Positions 33,196 through 40,731 of a stretch of 53,474 bases of DNA are shown here, piece by piece (the stretch's first letter is position 1; each line of letters begins with the position of its first letter). A model generated the notes under the pieces. The model had not been told where the DNA came from. It worked only from the letters and a program-made list of their open reading frames with translations, and made no database searches. The stretch is taken from NCBI GenBank assembly GCA_964548225.1, contig CAZJQP010000027.1, positions 1 through 53,474 on the forward strand. Reading direction: 5' to 3'. Origin of the DNA: CALMEH01 sp964548225. GTDB lineage: Bacteria > Acidobacteriota > Blastocatellia > Pyrinomonadales > Pyrinomonadaceae. Position numbers and translations under genes: made by a program.

Positions 33196-33478
33196 CTATT
33201 TTTTTAGAAAAAATTTGTAAATTTTTCCAAAAACTTACAAATTTTTCTAAAAATTTCAAAGAAAAGCCAAAAAAATAACAATTTTTTCTAAAAAAATTCA
33301 AAGAAAAGTCAAAAAAATTACAAATTTTTCAGAAAATTTCAAAGAAATCCTCAAAAAATAACAATTTTTTTAGAAAAAATAACAATTTTCTCCCAAAAAA
33401 TAACAATTTTTTTAGAAAAAATTCAAAGAAAAGCCCAAAAAATACTAATTTTTCCTAAAAAATTCATTACTGAGCGGT
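33185..33478. repeat. Degenerate 21-bp tandem array 2
   Basis: Fourteen 21-base units in unbroken register, starting 11 bases before the end of the GT4 gene. Typical units are aaaaaataacaatttttttag (33353, repeated at 33395) and aaaaaattcaaagaaaagccc (33416). The sequence gaaatcctcaaaaaataac from the gene end recurs at 33344-33362, so part of the coding end was copied into the array. A6-tracts repeat every 21 bases, that is, every two helical turns. The whole span from 33196 to 33628 holds no gene. Confidence 0.8.
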
Positions 33479-33571
33479 CTGAAAGTTGCTGTTTGAAAAA
33501 AAGTTGAAGGAGAAGGAGAAAAATAAGATATTTAGAGCAAATTCAGATTAGATTTACGGTAAAAATGTAGA

Positions 33572-33625
33572 ACAGGCTGTTAGCCTGTTCCGCCGTTGCG
33601 CTTCGCTGACTAACAGTCTGCCTTG
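33572..33625. repeat. Palindromic element with CTGTTAGCCTG core
   Basis: ACAGGCTGTTAGCCTGT is itself nearly self-complementary and is followed by GACTAACAGTCTGCC. Flanking TTAGAGCAAATT and AAATCTGCTCTAA (about 33531 and 33636) extend the symmetry outward, so the element is bracketed by the end of the truncated small ORF and its mirror copy. Confidence 0.6.
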
Positions 33626-33628
33626 CAT

Positions 33629-33727
33629 TTAACCCAAATCTGCTCTAAGTTCGCTAATTGTTTCAGAGGTTTGCGCGTTGGCAATCACGAATGAGAAAAG
33701 AAAAATTAGAAAAATAATTAACTTCAT
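33629..33727 (-). pseudogene. 32-codon ORF made of a signal peptide, probable remnant
   Basis: Starting 3 bases after the exonuclease stop, ATG 33727 opens MKLIIFLIFLFSFVIANAQ, a textbook signal peptide with an ANA cleavage site. A stop follows 13 codons after the cleavage site, directly at the palindrome 33572-33625. This looks like the 5' end of a secreted-protein gene cut off by that element. A genuine tiny secreted peptide is the alternative. Confidence 0.4.
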
Positions 33728-33730
33728 ATC

Positions 33731-34531
33731 TTAAAATTTAACCTTTTTCACGGTTGCCAAATCTTCTACGCCGCGGGTTTGGAGTTCGTCTAAAAGATTG
33801 ATAAAAATATGTGCTGTGGCACGGGCATCGTCGGAGGCGCGGTGATGATTGATGAGCGAAACGCGGTAATAATTTGCGACCGTGTTGAGCTTGTGATTTT
33901 CGATGTGCGGCAAAAGTTTGCGCGAAAGTTGGACGGTGCAAAGATGCGGATTGGCGACGCGGTAATTTTCGTGAATTCTGCCGATTTCGTGATTCAAAAA
34001 CCGTAAATCGAAATGTGCGTTGTGCGCTACCAAAACAGAATCGCCGATAAATTCGAGAAAATCATCGGCAATTTCGCGGAATTTCGGCTCGTGGCGAACC
34101 ATCGCATCGGAAATTCCCGTAAGCTGCGTAATAAAAAAAGGAATCGGCGATTCGGGATTGACCAAAGTATGAAATTCATCAACAATTTTGCCTTTGCTCA
34201 CACGATACGCGCCGATTTCCGTAACGCGACACGGCGGACATTTTGCGCCCGTCGTTTCCAAATCGAAAACGACGTAATCGGTTTCGTGAAGTTTTCGGTT
34301 GAGATGATTTTCTTCGATTAATTCGACCGTGTCTTCGATAAGTTGCAGACGCGGATCGGTTTCGACCAAATCCGACACCAAAAGTTTCGCTAAATCCGGC
34401 GCAGGTTGGCGGATTTTCATCACATAATCAACAACCGTAACCGCCGAAACCTTGCCGCCCGAAGATTGCAAAAGACTAATTGTTTCGTTAATTAGTAAGG
34501 AATCGGAAATTAAGTTAGGATAAGGTGTCAT
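33731..34531 (-). CDS. DnaQ-like 3'-5' exonuclease
   Basis: 266 residues. Residues about 85-250 are a DEDDh exonuclease: VVFDLETTGA (Exo I), HNAHFDLRFL (Exo II) and HHRASDDARAT (Exo III with the catalytic His). This fits the DNA polymerase III epsilon/DinG-N family. The N-terminal 80 residues (NETISLLQSSGGKVSAVTVV ... LVSDLVETDPR) form a helical domain often seen in Acidobacteriota DnaQ-like proteins. It is probably a repair or proofreading-type exonuclease rather than the replicative epsilon subunit. It is convergent with the GT4 gene. Confidence 0.88.
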   Translation of the reverse strand: MTPYPNLISDSLLINETISLLQSSGGKVSAVTVVDYVMKIRQPAPDLAKLLVSDLVETDPRLQLIEDTVELIEENHLNRKLHETDYVVFDLETTGAKCPPCRVTEIGAYRVSKGKIVDEFHTLVNPESPIPFFITQLTGISDAMVRHEPKFREIADDFLEFIGDSVLVAHNAHFDLRFLNHEIGRIHENYRVANPHLCTVQLSRKLLPHIENHKLNTVANYYRVSLINHHRASDDARATAHIFINLLDELQTRGVEDLATVKKVKF

Positions 34532-34609
34532 TATTTTAAGATTTTAGCGCGAAAAAATGAAACCGCAAGCGTTAAAGAATCGAATAAAGCAATTTACGGG
34601 AGATTTTTT

Positions 34610-34954
34610 ATGACAAGAGAAGAAAATATCAAAGCCGTCGAAGCCTATTTGAATGGTTTGAAACACAGAGATTTGAGTCTTGCGCCGTTTGCGGACGACA
34701 TCGCTTTTGAAGATTCGGTTGCCGGAAAAGTGGAAGGTGCGGAAAATGTGAAAGCGTTTTTGTCGGGATTTTTGCCCGCGATAAATGATGTCAAAATCAT
34801 TCAGCATATTTGCGAAGGCGAATACGTCTGCACGCATTGGGAAGCCGACGCAGTTTTCGGCATCATCCCGATTATGGAGAAATTCCGCGTTCAAGACGGC
34901 AAAATCACCGAAGCCGTCGGATATTTCGACCCAAGACCGATTTTAGGAAGTTAA
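34610..34954 (+). CDS. SnoaL-like/NTF2-fold protein
   Basis: 114 residues with the NTF2 cone fold: TREENIKAVEAYLNGLKHRD (helix), PFADDIAFEDSVAGKVEGAENVKAFL, and an antiparallel sheet ending ITEAVGYFDPRP. SnoaL-like proteins include small isomerases and many without known function. No catalytic dyad can be assigned with confidence. It stands alone between the exonuclease and pyrE and is followed by a palindrome at 34960-35045. Confidence 0.8.
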   Translation: MTREENIKAVEAYLNGLKHRDLSLAPFADDIAFEDSVAGKVEGAENVKAFLSGFLPAINDVKIIQHICEGEYVCTHWEADAVFGIIPIMEKFRVQDGKITEAVGYFDPRPILGS

Positions 34955-34959
34955 GAAAT

Positions 34960-35045
34960 TTTTGCCGCAGATAAACGCGGATAACGCAGATTTTAAGAAT
35001 ATTCCAATGCCTTTTATCTGCGTTATCTGCGAAATCTGCGGCAAA
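34960..35045. repeat. Inverted repeat of TTTTGCCGCAGATAA type
   Basis: Left arm 34960-34996 (TTTTGCCGCAGATAAACGCG...) is nearly complementary to 35011-35045 (...GAAATCTGCGGCAAAA). It lies between the SnoaL-like gene and pyrE. Confidence 0.8.
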
Positions 35046-35065
35046 ATCTTTTATCAAATTATTAG

Positions 35066-35653
35066 ATGAATTCCGAACAAATTTTAGAACATTTTCGTCA
35101 AACAAATGCGCTTCTCGAAGGGCATTTTATTCTTTCGAGCGGTTTGCATTCGCCGAAATATTTGCAATGTGCGCTGGCTTTGCAATATCCGTTCGACGCG
35201 GCAAAATTCGGCAGAGCGATTGCCGAAAACTTCGTAAATGAAGAAATAGTAACAGTTGCATCGCCCGCAATCGGCGGACTCGTGATTGGTTACGCCGTCG
35301 CGCAAGCCTTAAACGTAAGATTTATTTGGACGGAAAGACAAAACGGCGAAATGACCGTGCGGCGTGGCTTTTCGGTCAAAAAAGATGAGAAAATTTTAGT
35401 TGTCGAAGACGTTATCACGACCGGCGGTTCAACGCGGGAATGTATTTCGGCTTTAGAATTGCACGGCGCAAAAGTTACCAACGCGGCTTCAATAATTGAT
35501 CGTTCAAACGGCGCGGCAGATGTCGGTGTTCCGCGAATTTCGCTTGTAAGTTTGGACGTTCCGAGTTACAAAACCGAAGATTGTCCGATGTGCGCCGAAG
35601 GAATCGAAGCCGTAAAACCCGGAAGCCGTGTGGAAGTAAAAAGTAAAAAGTAA
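35066..35653 (+). CDS. pyrE: Orotate phosphoribosyltransferase
   Basis: A 195-residue PRTase of pyrimidine synthesis that forms OMP from orotate and PRPP. The PRPP loop is LVVEDVITTGGSTRE (about 111-125). VASPAIGGLVIGYAVA and WTERQNGEMTVRRGF are family motifs, and the conserved KSEED-like region is near the usual position. The C-terminal VEVKSKK is encoded by a short AAAGTAAAAAGT repeat that continues past the stop. Length is normal. No other pyr gene is nearby. Confidence 0.93.
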   Translation: MNSEQILEHFRQTNALLEGHFILSSGLHSPKYLQCALALQYPFDAAKFGRAIAENFVNEEIVTVASPAIGGLVIGYAVAQALNVRFIWTERQNGEMTVRRGFSVKKDEKILVVEDVITTGGSTRECISALELHGAKVTNAASIIDRSNGAADVGVPRISLVSLDVPSYKTEDCPMCAEGIEAVKPGSRVEVKSKK

Positions 35654-35710
35654 AAAGGCAACAATTTCGCGTCTTTTCGCGTTTTTCGCGGTTAAAATCT
35701 TCTTAAATTT

Positions 35711-36568
35711 ATGCGGAAAATTTGTTTTCTCTCGATGGATTCGCTTGAAAATTATGTCAGCGACGACGAACTTGCGATTCCTTTTTTGAACGAACTCGGC
35801 TGGCACGTCGAAACAATTTCGTGGCGAGATAAAACGGTTGATTGGAACGATTTTGAAGCCGTAATTATTCGCACGCCTTGGGATTATCAAAAATCGCCGG
35901 ACGAATTTTTGGAAGTTTTACGAAAAATTGACGCTTCAAAAGCGCGGCTCGAAAATCCTCTGAAAATTGTCGAATGGAATTTGAGCAAACAATATTTGCG
36001 CGAACTCGAAACAAACGGAATCAAAATCGTGCCGACAATTTGGGACGAAAAAATGGTTGACGAAACGAATTTTCAAAAATGGCTCGAACATTTTCGAACC
36101 GATGAAATCATTATTAAACCAATCATTAGTGCAACAGCGGAATTTACTTATCGTTTGAAAAAGTTTTCGTCAGAATTAATTGAAATCTTTGCAAATAAAC
36201 CGTTTATGGTTCAGCGATTTATGCCGAAAATCGTAACGGAAGGCGAATTTTCGCTCTTTTATTTCGGCGGAATTTACAGTCATACGATTCTAAAAACTCC
36301 GAAAGCAAAAGATTTTCGCGTCCAAGAAGAACACGGAGGAATTATCACGCAAATCGTGCCGACAGAAAAACTTTTGCAGACGGCGCAAACAGTTTTCGAG
36401 CAAATTTCAGACGAATTACTCTACGCCCGCATTGATTTTGTCCGCGATGAAAACGATAATTTCTGTTTGATGGAACTAGAACTAATCGAACCTGCGCTTT
36501 ATTTGCGAATGGAAAAAAACGCGCCCGAAAGATTTGCGAAAACCATTAACAATTTAATGAACGAATGA
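35711..36568 (+). CDS. ATP-grasp enzyme (RimK/DcsG-like)
   Basis: A 285-residue ATP-grasp protein. VIIRTPWDYQKSPDEF and NLSKQYLRELETNGIKIVPT belong to the N-terminal and central domains. DEIIIKPIISATAEFTYRL holds the ATP-binding lysine. FMVQRFMPKIVTEGEFSLFYFGG follows, and the C-terminal ARIDFVRDENDNFCLMELELIEPALY carries the metal-binding E-x-E residues. It probably ligates a carboxylate to an amine, like DcsG or glutathione-synthetase-like enzymes; substrates unknown. Its TGA overlaps the truA ATG by four bases. Confidence 0.83.
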   Translation: MRKICFLSMDSLENYVSDDELAIPFLNELGWHVETISWRDKTVDWNDFEAVIIRTPWDYQKSPDEFLEVLRKIDASKARLENPLKIVEWNLSKQYLRELETNGIKIVPTIWDEKMVDETNFQKWLEHFRTDEIIIKPIISATAEFTYRLKKFSSELIEIFANKPFMVQRFMPKIVTEGEFSLFYFGGIYSHTILKTPKAKDFRVQEEHGGIITQIVPTEKLLQTAQTVFEQISDELLYARIDFVRDENDNFCLMELELIEPALYLRMEKNAPERFAKTINNLMNE

Positions 36569-37317
36569 ATTTCAAACTTCTCATACAATACGACGGCACG
36601 GATTTTCGCGGTTGGCAGGTTCAGCCCGGCGAACGCACCGTGCAGGGCGAACTTCAGCGCGTCTTGTCTTTGATTGAAGACACGGAAGTTTATGTTTGTG
36701 GTTCGGGGCGCACCGATTCGGGCGTTCACGCCGAAGGTCAAGTTGCCAATATCAAACTGCAAAGAACTTTCACCCCTGAAAGACTACGCGGTGCGATAAA
36801 TGGAAATCTCTTCCGCGATGTGCGGATTTTGCAAGTCGAAAAAGTTGCTGACGATTTTCACGCAAGATTTTCTGCCAAAGGTAAAACTTACGTTTATCGA
36901 GTCATCAACGCGCCTGTAATTTCGCCGTTTTGGTCGCGTTACGCACATCACGAAGCGCGTCCGCTGAACGTCAATCAAATGAACGAAGCGGCAAAATATT
37001 TTTTGGGTGAACACGATTGGACGGCATTTTCGGCGGCGCAATCCGACAGCGAAAACCGCGTCCGCAATGTTACGAATTTCACCGTCGAAACCGTTTGGGA
37101 CACACGCGCCCAATCGCAAATCATCGAATTTCGCATCACGGGCGAAGGTTTTTTGCGCTATATGGTGCGCTCGATTGTTGGAACACTACTCGAAGTCGGG
37201 CGCGGCGAAAAAGATTTTGATACAATCCAACAAGCAATTGTCAACGGCGACCGAAATCTCGCCGGCGCAACCGCTCCGGCACACGGCTTGACGCTTTTGA
37301 AGGTTTTTTACGAATAA
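36565..37317 (+). CDS. truA: tRNA pseudouridine(38-40) synthase
   Basis: A 250-residue TruA. LLIQYDGTDFRGWQVQPGERTVQGEL opens the fold. VCGSGRTDSGVHAEGQVAN contains the catalytic aspartate in RTDSGVHA. FHARFSAKGKTYVYRV and FRITGEGFLRYMVRSIVGTLLEVG are further family motifs. It modifies U38-40 in tRNA anticodon stems. It is coupled to the ATP-grasp gene and followed after 2 bases by the DUF952 gene, so the three are probably one operon. Confidence 0.95.
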   Translation: MNFKLLIQYDGTDFRGWQVQPGERTVQGELQRVLSLIEDTEVYVCGSGRTDSGVHAEGQVANIKLQRTFTPERLRGAINGNLFRDVRILQVEKVADDFHARFSAKGKTYVYRVINAPVISPFWSRYAHHEARPLNVNQMNEAAKYFLGEHDWTAFSAAQSDSENRVRNVTNFTVETVWDTRAQSQIIEFRITGEGFLRYMVRSIVGTLLEVGRGEKDFDTIQQAIVNGDRNLAGATAPAHGLTLLKVFYE

Positions 37318-37319
37318 AA

Positions 37320-37619
37320 ATGCTGATTTACCATATTGTTTTACCCGAAAGTTGGGTGGAATTTACAGACGAATACGAATACGAAGCCGAAAGTTTAACA
37401 TCGGAAGGTTTTATTCATTGCAGTTATCGCAATCAACTCGACGACGTTTTGCAGAGATATTATAAAAATGCGGAAAAAGTTTTGATTTTATCAATCAATC
37501 CGCATCTTTTAACTTCGGAATTGATTGCCGAACCTTCGACAAACGGCGAAATTTATCCGCATATTTACGGAAAAATCAACAAATCGGCGATTGTTGCAAT
37601 TGAAGAAAGGAAAGTTTGA
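37320..37619 (+). CDS. DUF952 family protein
   Basis: A 99-residue protein with YHIVLPESW at the start, SEGFIHCSYRNQLDDVLQRYY and HIYGKINKSAIVAI near the end, the DUF952 pattern (GFIHCS plus a C-terminal H-x-YG). DUF952 resembles ADP-ribosyltransferase/phosphotransferase-like folds and has no settled function. It stands 2 bases after truA. The stop is followed closely by a 28-bp palindrome. Confidence 0.85.
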   Translation: MLIYHIVLPESWVEFTDEYEYEAESLTSEGFIHCSYRNQLDDVLQRYYKNAEKVLILSINPHLLTSELIAEPSTNGEIYPHIYGKINKSAIVAIEERKV

Positions 37620-37627
37620 ACAAAATG

Positions 37628-37695
37628 CAGAAGCCTGCGCGTAAGCAAGGGCGGAGCAATTACCGTTTCCGCCCTTGCTTACGCGCAGGCTTCTG
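37628..37695. repeat. 28-bp perfect palindrome, GCAGAAAC/AAGGGC family
   Basis: Arms 37628-37655 and 37668-37695 (CAGAAGCCTGCGCGTAAG...) are exact complements. The right arm ends 12 bases before the uppS ATG, so the hairpin could terminate the truA transcript or influence uppS translation. Confidence 0.9.
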
Positions 37696-37707
37696 TCTTG
37701 TAATTTA

Positions 37708-38487
37708 ATGCACGAAAATTTTGCAAAAGTTATCAAACCGAAATCGGAAGAAGCCGAATTACTCGCGCAGATTGATTTGGTGCGGCTTCCAAACCATATC
37801 GCTGTGATTATGGATGGCAACGGACGTTGGGCGAAACAGCGCGGGAAACCACGAATTTTTGGGCATCGTGAAGGCGCAGAATCGGTTCGTGCAATTCTTG
37901 ATACTTGTGCGCGTTTGCAGATAAAAGCCGTAACGCTTTACGCTTTTTCGACCGAAAATTGGAAGCGTCCCGAAGACGAAGTTTCGGGTTTGATGCAGAT
38001 GCTCAAACTTTATCTGAAAAAAGAACTCAAAACCGTCCATAAAAACAATATTCGGTTTCAAGCAATTGGAAAAATTGATTGTTTAAGTGCGGATTTACAG
38101 AAAGAACTTGCCGCCGCGATGAAATTTACGGCAAATAACACAGGAACAGTTTTGAGTGTTGCTCTAAATTATGGCGGACGCGCCGAAATTACCGAAGCCG
38201 CGAAAAAAGCCGCGAAAAAATTGTTAGAAAACGGCGGAAACATCGAAGATTTGAGCGAAACGGACATTGCCGAAAATCTTTATACGCACAATTTGCCCGA
38301 AGTTGATCTTCTCGTGCGGACAAGCGGCGAATTTCGCATTTCAAATTTCTTGTTATGGCAATTAGCTTACAGCGAAATTTATGTTACGCCGACTCTTTTC
38401 CCCGATTTTCGCCGTGCCGAGATTTTCAAAGCGATTATTGATTTTCAGAAACGCGAACGACGTTTCGGTGGTGTCGAAGCGAAATAA
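37708..38487 (+). CDS. uppS: Isoprenyl (undecaprenyl) diphosphate synthase
   Basis: A 259-residue cis-prenyltransferase making the C55 carrier for peptidoglycan and surface glycans. HIAVIMDGNGRWAKQRG holds the catalytic Asp, GHREGAESV and YAFSTENWKRPEDEV follow, and RTSGEFRISNFLLWQLAYSE is the C-terminal signature. ATG 37708 is chosen because the longer frame to 37675 translates the palindrome upstream. No Shine-Dalgarno is evident between hairpin and ATG. It normally precedes cdsA, which here is displaced by a DUF3800 gene. Confidence 0.94.
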   Translation: MHENFAKVIKPKSEEAELLAQIDLVRLPNHIAVIMDGNGRWAKQRGKPRIFGHREGAESVRAILDTCARLQIKAVTLYAFSTENWKRPEDEVSGLMQMLKLYLKKELKTVHKNNIRFQAIGKIDCLSADLQKELAAAMKFTANNTGTVLSVALNYGGRAEITEAAKKAAKKLLENGGNIEDLSETDIAENLYTHNLPEVDLLVRTSGEFRISNFLLWQLAYSEIYVTPTLFPDFRRAEIFKAIIDFQKRERRFGGVEAK

Positions 38488-38490
38488 TTT

Positions 38491-39114
38491 ATGCTGGTTT
38501 TTATTGACGAATCCGGCGATGCGGGCTTTAAGTTTGACAAAGGTTCTTCGACTCATTTTGTCGTAACGCTTGTGTTATTTCCTGATAAAGATGAAGCTGT
38601 GAAAGCTGACAATCACTTTTCGGAAATCAGGAAACAATTAAACTTACGGTCGGATTTTGAGTTTCATTTTCATAAGTTGCGAAAAAGATTTTGTGAACAT
38701 TTTTTTGTCGAAATAAAAAACTTTGATTTTCAATATTTCGGAATTGTGATAGACAAAACAAAAATTGATGCGAATAATTATTCTTCACCGCAGAGTTTTT
38801 ATAATTTTGCTTGCGAATCGGTTTGCCAAAAAGCCAAAGAACATTTTTTACAGGCGACTGTTGTCATTGATGGCGAAAAATCAAGAGAATTTAAGGCAAA
38901 GTTAGGGAATTATTTAAAGAAAAATGTTAACGATAAAAATTCGAGAATCTTTCATATCAAAAAGGTGAAAATGCAGGACTCGGCGAAAAACAATCTGTTG
39001 CAACTTGCCGATATGATTTGCGGAACAATCGCTCGAAGTTTCAAAAACGTAGAAAATTTTCGAGATATAATTATCGAAAAAGAAGTTTTAGTAGAAGAAT
39101 TTAAAGAAAAATAA
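38491..39114 (+). CDS. DUF3800 family protein
   Basis: A 207-residue protein starting LVFIDESGDAGFKFDKGSS, the DUF3800 DESGd motif, with FEFHFHKLRKRF and a C-terminal MQDSAKNNLLQLADMICGTI (DSxxxxxLQLADxIAG pattern). The acidic residues suggest an RNase H-like nuclease fold, but activity is unproven. DUF3800 genes are typical of accessory DNA and defence neighbourhoods. It starts 3 bases after uppS and separates uppS from cdsA, and its less codon-biased sequence fits a later insertion. A hairpin (39113-39170) and an intrinsic terminator follow. Confidence 0.85.
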   Translation: MLVFIDESGDAGFKFDKGSSTHFVVTLVLFPDKDEAVKADNHFSEIRKQLNLRSDFEFHFHKLRKRFCEHFFVEIKNFDFQYFGIVIDKTKIDANNYSSPQSFYNFACESVCQKAKEHFLQATVVIDGEKSREFKAKLGNYLKKNVNDKNSRIFHIKKVKMQDSAKNNLLQLADMICGTIARSFKNVENFRDIIIEKEVLVEEFKEK

Positions 39115-39178
39115 TCTTGTTCCTATCCTTTCGGCACGCACGCCATACGGCGACTGTTCGGAACAAGATTTTATCCAT

Positions 39179-39206
39179 AAAAAGTCTAACGTAGTTAGAC
39201 TTTTTT
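39179..39206 (+). terminator. Rho-independent terminator after DUF3800
   Basis: AAAAAGTCTAAC (39179-39190) pairs with GTTAGACTTTTT (39194-39205) around GTA and ends in T6. This would cut transcription between uppS/DUF3800 and cdsA. An 11-bp inverted repeat (39113-39123/39160-39170) precedes it. Confidence 0.85.
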
Positions 39207-39233
39207 GTCAAAAAAATTTAGACAAATTAAATT

Positions 39234-40088
39234 ATGAACAGTCGAGTCTTAACTGCAGTTATTGCGTTACCGATTTTAATTTTATCGATCATTTTGCCGT
39301 ATCTTTTGCCGGGAATTGCGGCGTTGAATTGGCTTTTTCTCCTGATTGCGGCATTTGGTTTGGGCGCGGGACTTTTTGAATTTTTCACCTTGACGAAAAA
39401 ACTCGAACTCAAAGCCGATGCGTCAATCGCTTATTTGGGCGCGGCGGCGTTTTTTGTGGCGTTTTTGTTTGATGCTCCGCGAAATGCGCCGGATTTGTTG
39501 ATTTTAACAGTTGCGTTGTTTTTGATTTTGGTTTTGATAACCCAAACTTTTCGTTTCCAAGCCGATTTTTCAAAGATGCTGACGGGCGTTGGCGTAACGG
39601 TTTTGGGCGTTTTGTATGTCGCTTTTCTTGGCGGATTTATCATTTCAATGCGCGTCGGATTTACCGAATCGCTCGTGCCGCATCTTTCGACAAAATTGCT
39701 CGCGTTTTTCTTTATCGTCGTGATGGGCGCAGATGTCGGCGGTTATTATGTCGGCAAAAACTTGGGCAAACACAAACTCATTCCGAAAGTTTCGCCAAAC
39801 AAAACTTGGGAAGGCGTTTTCGGCGGATTATTTCTAAGCGCAGGTTTTGCGGCAATCTCGACTGCCACATTTTTCCCCGAATTGCCATATTTATACTCGA
39901 TTCCGCTCGCACTCGCAATGTGCGTCATCGGACTTTTCGGCGATCTCGCAGAAAGCGCAATGAAACGCGGCTCAAAAACAAAAGACGCGGCAAACATCTT
40001 GCCTGGACACGGCGGACTTTTGGACAGATTAGACAGTTTGCTGTTCAACGCGCCGATTCTTTATTATTTTGCGCGGTTCTTTTTTTAA
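39234..40088 (+). CDS. cdsA: Phosphatidate cytidylyltransferase
   Basis: A 284-residue membrane enzyme that makes CDP-diacylglycerol for phospholipid synthesis. It has about eight helices. KVSPNKTWEGVFGGL and CVIGLFGDLAESAMKRGSKTKDAANILPGHGGLLDRLDS form the family signature (S-x8-RxxGxKDxxxxxPGHGGxxDRxD). Length is normal. It follows an intrinsic terminator, so it should have its own promoter. Confidence 0.95.
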   Translation: MNSRVLTAVIALPILILSIILPYLLPGIAALNWLFLLIAAFGLGAGLFEFFTLTKKLELKADASIAYLGAAAFFVAFLFDAPRNAPDLLILTVALFLILVLITQTFRFQADFSKMLTGVGVTVLGVLYVAFLGGFIISMRVGFTESLVPHLSTKLLAFFFIVVMGADVGGYYVGKNLGKHKLIPKVSPNKTWEGVFGGLFLSAGFAAISTATFFPELPYLYSIPLALAMCVIGLFGDLAESAMKRGSKTKDAANILPGHGGLLDRLDSLLFNAPILYYFARFFF

Positions 40089-40202
40089 TGAATTTGCCTT
40101 TTCTGCAAAATATCTTGTATCATTTCGCTTGATATTATATGAACGCAGTTCGATTTAATGATGATAATAATTGATTGGCGAGAGCGCAAAAATTCAGCGT
40201 TC

Positions 40203-40245
40203 CGCCTTTCGTTTGTCGTTAAGAAAATCGAAAGGCGTTTTTTAT
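40203..40245 (+). terminator. Intrinsic terminator after cdsA
   Basis: CGCCTTTCG (40203-40211) pairs with CGAAAGGCG (40229-40237), followed by T6. Confidence 0.8.
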
Positions 40246-40266
40246 TTTGTGAATTAGAATAATATT

Positions 40267-40725
40267 GTGATTGATTTAACAAACATTTTGCTCAGAACAA
40301 TCTGCGGGAATCTTTCTCGCGGTGATGTTGCGAATTTTATAGCAGATGTGGAACTTTATCAATCTGAAATTACAAATGAAGTAAATGAAATTGAACTAAT
40401 TGAAAAAACACTTGGCGCAACGGCAGAAGTTGGCGGAATTGTGAAAAGTGATTTAGCTGAATTGATTTCGATGGTTAAAGATTGTTTTGAATATCTCGGC
40501 GATGACGGTTCGCATCCGAACAGAAACTATTTATCGTCCGAAAAAATGAAAATAGAAGTTGCTGAGGTTTTGAATAATCTAAAAAAAATATTTTCTGAAA
40601 CTAAGGAAATATATTCATTTTGGCTGTCGAACGGACATCCTTTTTATCCGGTTTTCTGGGATTATGCTTTTTTGGGAAAAACTGCTGAAAAATGTTTTAT
40701 CTTGATTGGTTCAAGTTCTGATTAA
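40267..40725 (+). CDS. Hypothetical protein
   Basis: A 152-residue soluble protein, probably mostly helical, with an acidic N-terminal half (DVELYQSEITNEVNEIELIE) and an aromatic C-terminal part (FWLSNGHPFYPVFWDYAFLG). No family recognised. It starts with GTG (ATTGTGATTG) without a clear RBS and ends 6 bases before aspS. It sits between cdsA with its terminator and aspS as a single accessory gene. Confidence 0.65.
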   Translation: MIDLTNILLRTICGNLSRGDVANFIADVELYQSEITNEVNEIELIEKTLGATAEVGGIVKSDLAELISMVKDCFEYLGDDGSHPNRNYLSSEKMKIEVAEVLNNLKKIFSETKEIYSFWLSNGHPFYPVFWDYAFLGKTAEKCFILIGSSSD

Positions 40726-40731
40726 AAATTT

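Noticed and set aside
33185..33478. CRISPR array
   Set aside because: Units are 21 bp with no distinct repeat and spacer parts, and no cas gene is present; the same holds for arrays 1 and 3.
37675..37707. N-terminal extension of UppS
   Set aside because: It is encoded by one arm of the palindrome 37628-37695.
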